Positions 1-6,419 of a stretch of DNA of 14,396 bases are shown piece after piece; positions within the stretch are counted from its first letter, which is position 1, and every line of letters starts with the position of its first letter. Under the pieces are notes generated by a model that ran no database searches, was not told the origin of the DNA, and saw nothing but the letters and a program-made list of their open reading frames with translations. Location of the stretch: positions 1 through 14,396 of the forward strand of contig DASRXC010000085.1 of assembly GCA_035654355.1 (NCBI GenBank). Direction: 5' to 3'. Origin of the DNA: JAFAHD01 sp035654355 (GTDB taxonomy: Bacteria; Vulcanimicrobiota; Vulcanimicrobiia; Eremiobacterales; Eremiobacteraceae). A program made the position numbers and the translations under genes.

Positions 1-32
1 GGACCGTAGCGGGTACAGACAACGGCCTTCAT
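1..32 (-). CDS. Zinc/NAD(P)-type medium-chain alcohol dehydrogenase or quinone reductase (5' fragment)
   Basis: Only the first ten codons lie in the window. Read on the minus strand from an ATG at 30-32 they give MKAVVCTRYG followed by an incomplete CC-starting codon compatible with proline. This opening is typical of the medium-chain dehydrogenase/reductase superfamily (zinc-type alcohol dehydrogenases and NADPH:quinone oxidoreductases), whose members commonly begin MKAVV...YGPPE. No convincing Shine-Dalgarno sequence is visible upstream. The gene diverges from the DUF4188 gene at 194, leaving about 160 bases for both promoters. The identification rests on a very short stretch and could be wrong; the substrate cannot be guessed. 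Confidence 0.5.
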   Translation of the reverse strand, partial: MKAVVCTRYG

Positions 33-193
33 AAGATGCGTCGATCGCACGATCCAACGTACGTCGCGCGCCTCGGGTGCTCATGCACAAAATGAAAAGA
101 CGCTGCGAGTAACGGGGTACACACAAATGAAGGGCGCCACCGCGTCCGCACCAATGATCGCAGAAGCGATCCAGGAAAGAGACTCTCGAGATC

Positions 194-715
194 ATGGCAA
201 CGCGAGTGAATCGGCAGACAGTGGATCTATCGTCGTACCCGAACCTGATCGTCATCTACCTTGGCATGCGCGTGAACTCTCTGCGCGGTTTCGGGCGGCT
301 CTTCAAAGTCGGGCCGCAAATCCAACAATCGATCGACGCAGCGCCGGACGGACTCCTCAAGAACGAGTTCTTCTTGTTCAGCATCTTCCCAGTGCATGTC
401 GGAATGCGTCAGTATTGGCGCGACTTTCCATCGCTCGAAGCCTGGACGCGCACCTTACCACACCAGGCGTGGTGGAAGGAATTGCTGCATGATAGTGGCG
501 GCACGGGATTCTGGCACGAGTCGTACTTCATGCGCGGCGGCATGGAAGCGATCTACGATGATATCCCGATAAAATTAGGGTTTGGCGCGTTCGCCCCGCT
601 TCAAACCGCACGTGGACCGATGTTCACCGCTCGCGACCGAGTGAAGCTCACTGGAGAACCTTCAGCGCCGTCCGTCGTCAGCGAAGAAGAAGCGTACGCC
701 TCGCCCAAGCGCTAA
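194..715 (+). CDS. DUF4188 family protein (dimeric alpha/beta-barrel, monooxygenase-like)
   Basis: A 173-residue soluble protein. The pattern is that of DUF4188: YLGMRVN near residues 22-28, GLLKNEF at 53-59, QYWRDFPSLEAW at 73-84, H90 in TLPHQAWW, and GFWHESYF at 105-112 with H108, then EAIYDDIP. From family knowledge, DUF4188 belongs to the dimeric alpha/beta-barrel superfamily and resembles heme-dependent aldoxime dehydratases and small monooxygenases, so H108 or H90 could bind a cofactor; that is inference. The ATG at 194 is chosen because conserved sequence starts about 15 residues later. The nearest purine-rich stretch (AGGAAAGAG) is rather far upstream. It diverges from an apparent dehydrogenase gene, so a small redox or detoxification pair is possible but unproven. 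Confidence 0.75.
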   Translation: MATRVNRQTVDLSSYPNLIVIYLGMRVNSLRGFGRLFKVGPQIQQSIDAAPDGLLKNEFFLFSIFPVHVGMRQYWRDFPSLEAWTRTLPHQAWWKELLHDSGGTGFWHESYFMRGGMEAIYDDIPIKLGFGAFAPLQTARGPMFTARDRVKLTGEPSAPSVVSEEEAYASPKR

Positions 716-743
716 CTGCCCCGCTCCCATTGAGAAAATAAGT

Positions 744-767
744 GAGGCGCCATTGTGATGGCGCCTC
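744..767 (-). terminator. Hairpin terminator after the minus-strand operon, possibly bidirectional
   Basis: A perfect 10-bp inverted repeat: GAGGCGCCAT (744-753) and ATGGCGCCTC (758-767), with a 4-base loop. On the minus strand it lies 35 bases beyond the stop codon at 803 and is followed by the T-rich stretch ACTTATTTTCTC, which fits a Rho-independent terminator. On the plus strand it follows the DUF4188 stop at 715, but only a weak T run comes after it. It therefore most likely ends the leftward operon and may also stop rightward transcription between the two convergent genes. Confidence 0.7.
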
Positions 768-802
768 TCGATGCCGTTTCCTCGGATAGCGTTACTGGCT
801 AG

Positions 803-1363
803 TTACTTCGACGACCCCACTGGAATCATCGCGTGTTCGTATGGCGTTCCGGCCCACATCATGTAAGGTTTGGTGGGATCGGGATCTTTAGCCGTGGGTA
901 AGCCCATCAGTTTCGCAGACGGGCCGAAAATCATGATATGCGGTCCGGTCGTGACCCAATGGTTGTCAGCTGTCTTCTCAGTCGCGTAGGGGTCCGTGTT
1001 GCTAGTGCCGGGCGCATCGCCCATCAGCATGTATCCCACGCCTAATTTGTTGGGTGGCGGCGCATGTTTCATCCAAGCACCGATGAACTCCATACTATTG
1101 GCGTCCAAGCAGGCGCTTGGCGATCCCTTGAGCGGGCCCATAAGGAAACAGCTAAAACCATTTGTGCCTGGTCGCAGCGTCGTCATGCTGCCGTCCTTCT
1201 CCATGCGTATGACGGCAGCTCCGCTCGCGACGGCCGGGGGAGCGGCGGACAGCGCCGCTGTCATGTAAGCGGAATCAGAATCCGCTGCTTTTCCGTAGAG
1301 CGTGCTCGCGGCGCCTAGCACGGCGAAAAACCCGAGCGCCGAAATGATCTTTAGCGAACGCAT
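803..1363 (-). CDS. Secreted protein of unknown function downstream of the ars genes
   Basis: A 186-residue protein. The start at 1363 is preceded by a strong ribosome-binding site (GGAGGTG, 5 bases upstream), which rules out the longer reading that begins at 1447. Residues 1-23 form a signal peptide (MRSLKIISALGFFAVLGAAS), so the protein is exported. The mature part has WxxLRPGTNGFSCF-like and CLD motifs with two cysteines (about 71 and 85), then NTDPYATEKTADNHWVTTGPH and a PYMMWAGTPYEHAMIPV tail. I recognise this as a recurring uncharacterised secreted family but know no function for it. It lies 90 bases after the aqpS-like gene on the same strand with no convincing terminator between, and a strong terminator follows at 744-767, so it is probably the last gene of the ars transcript. 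A role in metal handling would be inference from position only. Confidence 0.75.
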   Translation of the reverse strand: MRSLKIISALGFFAVLGAASTLYGKAADSDSAYMTAALSAAPPAVASGAAVIRMEKDGSMTTLRPGTNGFSCFLMGPLKGSPSACLDANSMEFIGAWMKHAPPPNKLGVGYMLMGDAPGTSNTDPYATEKTADNHWVTTGPHIMIFGPSAKLMGLPTAKDPDPTKPYMMWAGTPYEHAMIPVGSSK

Positions 1364-1453
1364 ATTCACCTCCGCGAGAATGAACACAGCCATCCTCGCG
1401 TGCGCCGTTCGAGGGGGCCTCGGAGCGTCCTCCTTCACTAGACTCACAGTTTG

Positions 1454-2131
1454 CTATGGCGAGGTGGTTTCTTCCGCTACAATCGCTGCGTCGGATACGA
1501 GCTTGTAAACGAGGACCGCGATCACGGCGCCAACCACGGGAGCGATCAGGTAGACCCACTGATCTTGCCACACACCCGCAATCAGCGCCGGCCCAAACGA
1601 ACGCGCCGGATTCATCGATGCACCGGAGATCGGACCGCCGAAAAGTGCATCGAGAGCGATGGTGCTTCCGATTGCGATGCCTGCAAAGCTCTTCACCGCA
1701 CGACCGTGGACAGCGGAGCCCAATATCACGAACACCAGCAGAAGTGTCATCACCACCTCCAACCAAAACGACGTGGCTGGCGATCCGTTGGGAAACGTCG
1801 CACCGAGCGAAGCAACAACGCCGAACATGGATCGTAATATCAGACTCGCCGATATTGCGCCCAAGAGTTGCGCGGTGATGTAGAACGGCACGCGGCTGCC
1901 TGGGAATTCACCCGCAGTCCAAAAACCGATCGTCACGGCCGGATTGAAATGGGCTCCCGAGACGTGAGCGAGCGCGTAGACCAACGCCGCAATCACGAGG
2001 CCGAAAACGAGCGCGACGCCTACGTGCGTGACTGAGTGAGTGAGCGCATCAATGATGAGCGCGCCGGTGCCGGCGAATACGAGGAAGAAGGTGCCGACGA
2101 ACTCGCCAACCAGGGCTTGCCGAAGCAGCAT
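1454..2131 (-). CDS. aqpS: Aquaglyceroporin-type arsenite channel (AqpS-like)
   Basis: A 225-residue MIP-family channel with six hydrophobic segments and the two pore boxes SGAHFNPAVT (NPA at 63-65) and SGASMNPARS (NPA at 174-176). Aligned from memory to E. coli AqpZ, the selectivity filter is F43, A162, A171 and R177; the strict-water-channel histidine and threonine are both replaced by alanine. This gives a wide filter that suits glycerol-sized or metalloid solutes. AqpS of Sinorhizobium meliloti is known to let As(OH)3 leave the cell when encoded beside arsR and arsC. Here its ATG directly abuts the arsC stop codon, so the two are translationally coupled. No ArsB or Acr3 is present, so this channel is the likely arsenite exit. 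The family is certain; the arsenic role follows from context. Confidence 0.88.
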   Translation of the reverse strand: MLLRQALVGEFVGTFFLVFAGTGALIIDALTHSVTHVGVALVFGLVIAALVYALAHVSGAHFNPAVTIGFWTAGEFPGSRVPFYITAQLLGAISASLILRSMFGVVASLGATFPNGSPATSFWLEVVMTLLLVFVILGSAVHGRAVKSFAGIAIGSTIALDALFGGPISGASMNPARSFGPALIAGVWQDQWVYLIAPVVGAVIAVLVYKLVSDAAIVAEETTSP

Positions 2132-2773
2132 CTACGAGGATTGTCTTACGGCGGCGAGCTCCACAATGAGCCGGTCGACGCGCCGCGCGATGTCGTCGCG
2201 TATTTTTCGAACCGTTTCCAGATCTTGTCCGGCTGGGTCTTGCAAGTCCCAGTCTTCGTATTTCTTGCCTGGATAAATCGGACAGGCGTCGCCGCAACCC
2301 ATCGTGATGACAGCGTCAGCCGCTCGTACGATGTCGTCGGTCATCGGCTTCGGGAATTCTTTGCCGAGGTCAACCCCGAGTTCCGCCATCGCCTCCGTGA
2401 CGGTCTTGTTAATGCTTCCAGCCGGCGCGCTTCCCGCAGAACGCACATGGACTTTTCCTTTTGCTTTCGCATCGAGCAAGGCAGCCGCCATTTGACTGCG
2501 CCCGGCGTTCTGCACGCAGACGAAGAGCACTTCCGGCACGTGTTTAGGGATGTGGCCGGCGACCTGACCCATCGCGGTCAGGCGATCGTGGGTAAACCGG
2601 TAAGCGAAGATCGGCAGATAATGCGTGACCTTGCAGTCCTTGAGCAATTCAGCGTTCTCCAAGAGAAAACGCTGTATCGTTTCCTCAGAATAGATGCCTT
2701 TGAATTCTCGATACAGATTCGGAGCGCCTGACAACGCATGGTCGATTAGCGTCTGAGTATGATCATCAGTCAT
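2132..2773 (-). CDS. arsC: Arsenate reductase ArsC, low-molecular-weight phosphatase type, with N-terminal helical domain
   Basis: A 213-residue enzyme reducing As(V) to As(III). Residues about 80-210 carry the phosphatase-like fold: the P-loop CVQNAGRS (C86-X5-R92), HVRSAGSAPA, then TMGCGDACP with C160 and C164 as likely resolving cysteines, and WDLQDPAG with D179. Residues 1-75 form an extra helical domain (GAPNLYREFKGIYSEETIQRF) seen at the N-terminus of many actinobacterial and related ArsC proteins; classical thioredoxin-linked ArsC is about 130 residues and lacks it. The ATG at 2773 is chosen over the longer frame from 2935, whose first 54 codons mostly overlap arsI. It starts 29 bases after the arsI stop with a GAGGGA element upstream, and abuts aqpS at its end. 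Whether thioredoxin or a low-molecular-weight thiol recycles it is not shown. Confidence 0.93.
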   Translation of the reverse strand: MTDDHTQTLIDHALSGAPNLYREFKGIYSEETIQRFLLENAELLKDCKVTHYLPIFAYRFTHDRLTAMGQVAGHIPKHVPEVLFVCVQNAGRSQMAAALLDAKAKGKVHVRSAGSAPAGSINKTVTEAMAELGVDLGKEFPKPMTDDIVRAADAVITMGCGDACPIYPGKKYEDWDLQDPAGQDLETVRKIRDDIARRVDRLIVELAAVRQSS

Positions 2774-2802
2774 GATGCGATCTTCCCTCAAAGCGTTTGC
2801 GA

Positions 2803-3240
2803 TCAACCCGCGCAGCAGGCCGTATCCTCGGTGCCGCGCTCGCGACAGCAGGTCATGTCTTCGCTTTCTCGTTCTTCGCTTTCGGCGATGACGTAATACG
2901 TCTCCCAGCGGCGGCCATCTGGATCGGTCGCCCAAACTTTGTTCTGAGTCGCATAGCAGCAGGTCTCATCCGTTTCGATATCCACCGGCAGACCAGCGCT
3001 CTGTAAGCGCTCGATCGCGTTCTCCACCAATTGAGGGTCATCGACCGCGATGCCGAAGTGCGCGTCTGTCGAAGGATTGACCCGCGGGTGAACCGCGAGC
3101 GCGAGTTCGAGACCGGGACTGTCAGTCAAAAACAGAGCGTAGTCGTCAAAGTGTTTCGCCGGTTCGGCATTCAACAGGGTGCGGTAGAAGGCTACGCTAG
3201 CGTCGAGGTCATGCGTGGTAAGACTGAGATGGGTCTTCAT
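2803..3240 (-). CDS. arsI: ArsI/CadI family VOC protein, probable C-As lyase
   Basis: A 145-residue single-domain vicinal-oxygen-chelate protein. Known ArsI enzymes use Fe(II) and O2 to cleave the C-As bond of methylarsenite and aromatic arsenicals; the close relative CadI of mycobacteria is cadmium-induced. Visible here are possible metal ligands H4 (MKTHLSL), H61 (DAHFGIAV) and E113 (RRWETYYV), the substrate-binding vicinal cysteines C94-C95 in ETCCYATQNKVW, and the conserved TDPDGRRWE segment. The C-terminal tail adds two more cysteine pairs (C131-C132 and C142-C143), as ArsI and CadI proteins often do. Its ATG overlaps the arsR stop as ATGA (3237-3240), so it is translationally coupled to the regulator. 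ArsI is preferred to CadI because of the arsC and aqpS neighbours, but activity is not proven. Confidence 0.85.
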   Translation of the reverse strand: MKTHLSLTTHDLDASVAFYRTLLNAEPAKHFDDYALFLTDSPGLELALAVHPRVNPSTDAHFGIAVDDPQLVENAIERLQSAGLPVDIETDETCCYATQNKVWATDPDGRRWETYYVIAESEERESEDMTCCRERGTEDTACCAG

Positions 3241-3569
3241 GCAGCGATCCTTTTCGGGAACAGAGTATCGATCGCGCCATCGAGGCGCTGGGCGAAATCA
3301 TCAGAGATTCTGTAGTACACCCACGTGCCGCGACGCTCGGCCTTAACCAAGCCGGCTTCACGCAGTATTCCTAGGTGATGTGACACGGCCGGCTGCCTGA
3401 GAGGGAACGCCTCGACGAAATCGCACACGCACACCTCGTGCTTCGCGCGGCTCAACGTCGCGAGAATCCGTAGGCGAAACGGATCAGCCAAAGCCCTGAA
3501 AAGTTCCGCGTCTGCTGTGCGGTCGCGCTTGTCTACCCTCGCGCGGGGGCACGTTCTTTGTATTGACAT
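3237..3569 (-). CDS. arsR: ArsR/SmtB family arsenic-responsive repressor
   Basis: A 110-residue winged-helix repressor from the ATG at 3569. It has AELFRALADPFRLRILATL (residues 21-39), then the metalloid-sensing motif EVCVCDF with C47 and C49, matching the ELCVCDL site of E. coli ArsR. QPAVSHHLGILREAGLV (59-75) is the recognition helix region and RRGTWVYYRI the wing. A frame running up to 3809 is open, but those codons cross the promoter and operator, so the ATG at 3569 is preferred. That ATG sits only about 2 bases from the transcription start predicted by the promoter, with no Shine-Dalgarno, so the mRNA may be leaderless. ArsR should repress its own operon and probably the divergent DUF4336 gene until As(III) binds. 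The next gene starts inside its stop codon. Confidence 0.92.
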   Translation of the reverse strand: MSIQRTCPRARVDKRDRTADAELFRALADPFRLRILATLSRAKHEVCVCDFVEAFPLRQPAVSHHLGILREAGLVKAERRGTWVYYRISDDFAQRLDGAIDTLFPKRIAA

Positions 3570-3609
3570 ACGTCGATATTGTACTGCCTTATATCGAAAA
3601 ATGTCAATA
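3561..3609. promoter_or_regulatory. Symmetric ars operator overlapping the divergent arsR promoter
   Basis: A 49-base inverted repeat centred on 3585. The outer arms TATTGACAT (3561-3569) and ATGTCAATA (3601-3609) and the inner arms TCGATAT (3573-3579) and ATATCGA (3591-3597) are perfect; each side has a 3-base unmatched spacer and the centre is 11 bases. On the minus strand TTGACA (3607-3602) and TACAAT (3583-3578), 18 bases apart, form a good sigma70 promoter for arsR. The mirrored TTGACA at 3563-3568 faces the DUF4336 gene with only a poor -10 at an overlong spacing. ArsR dimers bind such dyads near the -35 box, so ArsR control of both directions is likely. ArsR binding itself is inferred. 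Confidence 0.75.
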
Positions 3610-3694
3610 TCGAAAAAAGCTGGTCCCATCGCGTCCATCGAAGTTCCAAGGCACGAGAAGGCGTTTCGGGGCGGCGCGGGAAGCGCCCCATGGG

Positions 3695-4426
3695 ATGTCG
3701 CGTGGCGCTGGATTGCACTCTGAGTTTGGGGACGGAGTCCTGACGCCGTTCGTGGACTCATTGTGGACGGCGGCGACCCCAATACGATTTGCCGGCATGT
3801 GGACTCCACACGTCATGACCGTCATTCGCTGCCGCGATGGCCGACTTATCTTGCATTCCCCGTGTCATCCGTCCGCTCAGCTGGTTGAGCAGATAGCGGC
3901 TATCGGCGACGTGGCTCACGTCATCGCGCCAAACTGGTTTCACGATCTCTACCTCGCCGAATATCGGCGCTTGTACCGTCAGGCGACGTTTTGGGCTCCG
4001 ACCGTCTTGCAGCGACAGTTGGGTCCAACGTTGATTGACCAAGAACTCACCGAACAGACTCGACCGCCATGGTTCGACGAAATGCCGCACATCACGTTGT
4101 CTGGGCTGCTGACGTTTGACGAGAGTATTTTCTTTCACGTGTCTAGCGGCACGTTGATCATAGCGGACCTGCTCATGAACCAGTCAGCGGGTCCCCACGC
4201 GCCGCCGTTTACGAAGTTCATGTATTGGTTTGGCGGTGTGAACGACCGGCTTATCCTGCCGCCTTACCTGCGCTGGTTCGGTTGGCTTAGTGGTAGGGTG
4301 ACCCAATCGCTGAGCAAAGCCGCTCAACAAATCGAGACGTGGAATCCAGACCGCCTCATCGTTGGGCACGGGAGACCCATCAAGGACCAGGCGATGCCGC
4401 AGCTCAGTCATGCCTTGAAACGCTGA
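3695..4426 (+). CDS. DUF4336 domain protein (metallo-beta-lactamase-fold-like), divergent from arsR
   Basis: About 243 residues from the ATG at 3695. The DUF4336 pattern is visible: FVDSLWTAATPIRFAGM (19-35), a strand DGRLILHSPCHPS with H54, then GDVAHVIAPNWFHDLYL (71-87) with H83, FDESIFFHVSSGTLIIADLL with D158, and a final LIVGHGRPI with H225. DUF4336 belongs to the metallo-hydrolase fold, but the canonical HxHxDH motif is not preserved, so catalytic metal binding is uncertain. The frame stays open upstream to a TTG at 3563, which lies inside the operator, so a downstream start is preferred; ATG 3695 has only a weak GGG upstream and a later start near residue 15 is possible. It shares the ars operator and converges with the methyltransferase gene, 5 bases between stops. 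An arsenic-linked function is inference. Confidence 0.7.
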   Translation: MSRGAGLHSEFGDGVLTPFVDSLWTAATPIRFAGMWTPHVMTVIRCRDGRLILHSPCHPSAQLVEQIAAIGDVAHVIAPNWFHDLYLAEYRRLYRQATFWAPTVLQRQLGPTLIDQELTEQTRPPWFDEMPHITLSGLLTFDESIFFHVSSGTLIIADLLMNQSAGPHAPPFTKFMYWFGGVNDRLILPPYLRWFGWLSGRVTQSLSKAAQQIETWNPDRLIVGHGRPIKDQAMPQLSHALKR

Positions 4427-4431
4427 TCTAC

Positions 4432-5256
4432 TTACTTAGGAATGCGGCACCAGGCGCCGACCAAAGCGATCCAAGGTACGACTGTGTTTGAATGTGCGAC
4501 TTCTTCGTGCAGCCGCTCTTGCAGTGTTTGGAGGTCGCCGAGCGCCTCCAAGGATAGCCCAAGTTGTTCGATTCGCGGCAACGTGCTTGCGATAGAGTCG
4601 GAGAGCCATCGAGTGTATTCCGGCTCGTAACCCATTTCCATTACCAGACGCATTTTGGGCACCGGCAGACCCGCGTCTTGGAACACTTTATGAAGCGCGG
4701 GTCCCATCTCGACGTTCACTCCAGAGCGCGCCGCGGCTTCGCGCTGTAGGCTGACGCAGGCAGACCGAAGCGGCAGGTGCGCCGAAAGCGTCAAGTACGG
4801 CGCAAACGATCCTTCCTGGAATGCGATGATCCCGCCAGGACTTACAATCGAAGACAAAGAGCGCAGCACCAAAACGGGATCCTGTATGAACTGCAAGACA
4901 TAGCGGCCAACAGCCGCATTGAATGGCCCGTCGCTCTTAAACTGCGCGATGTCAGCCTGCACGAAACGAACGTTGCGTATGCCCTCTTGCGCGACTCGCA
5001 TTTGCGCGCGCTCGATCGAGCGTGCCTCGCGCTCCACACCGACCACTTCGCCCGATGGGCCGACCAACCGGCTAAGCAGCATCGCAACATCGCCGGCGCC
5101 GGATCCGATATCTAAGACTCGCTGTCCAGGTCCAATGCCGGCTTCTTGGAAGAAATGCTCGGTTACCGGTGCCAATCGCGTCGCTTGACGGATCAAGCGT
5201 TCATACTCGGCATCACTGTAGCCGAGGTGATATTCGAGTTGGCCTTCCGACTTCAA
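4432..5256 (-). CDS. Class I SAM-dependent methyltransferase (UbiE/COQ5-like fold)
   Basis: A 274-residue protein. The Rossmann-type SAM site is clear: motif I RVLDIGSGAGDVAM (46-59), the acidic strand end VVGVE (71-75), RFVQADI (97-103) and FNAAVGRYVLQFIQDPVLVLRSL (112-134), then LSSIVSPGGIIAFQE. The start is a TTG at 5256 with an AGGGGA ribosome-binding site about 5 bases upstream; no ATG is available nearby. The C-terminal part (about 150-274) is helical and probably forms the acceptor lid. Although near the ars genes, it lacks the cysteine set of the arsenite methyltransferase ArsM (only the cysteine in SACVSLQ and one near the C-terminus), and it lies beyond the divergent DUF4336 gene on the opposite strand. 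The substrate is unknown; a small organic molecule is likely. Confidence 0.8.
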   Translation of the reverse strand: MKSEGQLEYHLGYSDAEYERLIRQATRLAPVTEHFFQEAGIGPGQRVLDIGSGAGDVAMLLSRLVGPSGEVVGVEREARSIERAQMRVAQEGIRNVRFVQADIAQFKSDGPFNAAVGRYVLQFIQDPVLVLRSLSSIVSPGGIIAFQEGSFAPYLTLSAHLPLRSACVSLQREAAARSGVNVEMGPALHKVFQDAGLPVPKMRLVMEMGYEPEYTRWLSDSIASTLPRIEQLGLSLEALGDLQTLQERLHEEVAHSNTVVPWIALVGAWCRIPK

Positions 5257-5399
5257 AGTATCCCCTGGCGAATGGGTGGCGGACGATTTAACTCCGGGCG
5301 CCCGCTAGATCACTATGACCAGACAGATTGACTGAGCTACACGCTTCGAGGTCCTCCACCGCACACCCGCATGGACCCTTGCGCGAGACACAAAACCGA

Positions 5400-5432
5400 G
5401 AAGAAAAGACCAACTAGAAATCTAGTTGGTCT
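5400..5432 (-). terminator. Rho-independent terminator of the tRNA-fMet gene
   Basis: An 11-bp perfect stem, AGACCAACTAG (5407-5417) and CTAGTTGGTCT (5422-5432), closes a 4-base loop. On the minus strand, the direction of the tRNA gene, it is followed at once by TTTTCTTCTC. The stem starts 6 bases beyond the tRNA 3' CCA end, an ideal place to end a single-tRNA transcript. On the plus strand no T run follows it. Confidence 0.85.
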
Positions 5433-5438
5433 GCAATG

Positions 5439-5515
<77 letters not shown>

Positions 5516-5520
5516 CTCAT

Positions 5521-5548
5521 AGGTACGTTGACCAATCGAAGCGTACCT
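5521..5548. repeat. Inverted repeat between tRNA-fMet and the DUF1028 gene
   Basis: A perfect 7-bp inverted repeat, AGGTACG (5521-5527) and CGTACCT (5542-5548), with a 14-base spacer that contains TTGACC. It begins 6 bases upstream of the tRNA gene and ends 8 bases before the first possible DUF1028 start. It must overlap the tRNA promoter region. It could be an operator or a transcript hairpin; no known motif is recognised. Confidence 0.35.
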
Positions 5549-5555
5549 GCCCTTC

Positions 5556-6419
5556 ATGTCGCGCATGTCGACCTATTCCATAGTTGGATTTGATCCGGCA
5601 GCAGATGAGCTCGGTATTGCCGTGCAGTCGAAATTTCTGGCGGTTGGATCGGCTGTTCCATGGGTCGAGGCGCGCGTCGGCGCGATCGCGACGCAATCGT
5701 GGGCAAACACGTCGTATGGTCCGCGCGGGCTTGACCTGCTGCGCAATGGAGCCAGTCCGCATGAAGTCGTCAGCACGTTGACCGCCGATGACGAACACGC
5801 AGACGAGCGTCAGGTCGGCATCGTCGACGCGCACGGACGTTCGGCCACATACACGGGCGCGAGCTGCAATGAGTGGGCAGGCGGAGCGCATGGCATCAAC
5901 TACGCTGCCCAAGGCAACATTCTCGCCGGTCCGGCGGTCGTCGATTCGATGGTCACCGCGTTCGAGTCAACGCGCGGACACCTTGCCGACCGCTTGATCG
6001 CGGCGCTGCGTGCTGGTCAAGCCGCGGGCGGCGATCGGCGCGGCATGCAAAGCGCCTCGCTCTACATCGCTAAGCCGGCCGGCGGATACGCTGGCTTTAA
6101 CGATCGGTACGTCGATCTGCGCGTGGATGATCACCGGAATCCCATCGAAGAGCTGGCGCGCATTCTCGAAATCCACAAGCTGTATACGTTCAAGCCGCTG
6201 CCGCACGAGATCATCAAAGTTGACGATAAGATCGGCAGCGAGATTGCGGCTCTGCTCACGCAAGCTGGCGAGTTGCCAAAAGGCGCACCGTTCGACGACC
6301 GCGCGCGCGAGAAGCTCGTCTCGTTCATGCATCGGGAGAACCTCGAGGATCGCGTGCGCGATGACGGCGCCATTGACATCCAAACCCTGGAATATCTGCG
6401 CGCATTCTGCGCGCGATGA
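5556..6419 (+). CDS. DUF1028 family Ntn-hydrolase-like protein with C-terminal putative peptidoglycan-binding domain
   Basis: 287 residues from ATG 5556, or 284 from the in-frame ATG at 5565 (MSTYSIVGFD), which better matches the family's usual start. Residues about 4-205 are the DUF1028 domain: YSIVGFDPAADELGIAVQSKF, VGSAVPWVEARVGAIATQSWAN, YGPRGLDLL, RQVGIVDAHG, NYAAQGNILAG, and DRLIAALRAGQAAGGDRRG near 145-163. DUF1028 is assigned to the Ntn-hydrolase fold with unknown substrate. Residues about 215-285, ending ENLEDRVRDDGAIDIQTLEYLR, resemble the small domain annotated as peptidoglycan-binding at the C-terminus of many DUF1028 proteins. No signal peptide or clear ribosome-binding site is seen. 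Its stop overlaps the start of the deaminase gene (ATGA at 6416-6419), so both are made from one transcript and may act in one pathway. Confidence 0.85.
   Translation: MSRMSTYSIVGFDPAADELGIAVQSKFLAVGSAVPWVEARVGAIATQSWANTSYGPRGLDLLRNGASPHEVVSTLTADDEHADERQVGIVDAHGRSATYTGASCNEWAGGAHGINYAAQGNILAGPAVVDSMVTAFESTRGHLADRLIAALRAGQAAGGDRRGMQSASLYIAKPAGGYAGFNDRYVDLRVDDHRNPIEELARILEIHKLYTFKPLPHEIIKVDDKIGSEIAALLTQAGELPKGAPFDDRAREKLVSFMHRENLEDRVRDDGAIDIQTLEYLRAFCAR

Noticed and set aside
1364..1453. Terminator separating aqpS from the secreted protein gene
   Set aside because: Only short, weak inverted repeats (such as CGCGAG/CTCGCG) without a T run are present.
2036..2731. Long plus-strand open frame of 231 codons across arsC and aqpS
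   Set aside because: It has no recognisable motifs and lies opposite clear arsC and aqpS coding sequence; it is a shadow frame.
4432..5256. Methyltransferase near the ars genes as an arsenite methyltransferase ArsM
   Set aside because: The conserved ArsM cysteines are absent and the gene lies outside the ars transcripts, so only a general SAM methyltransferase is called.
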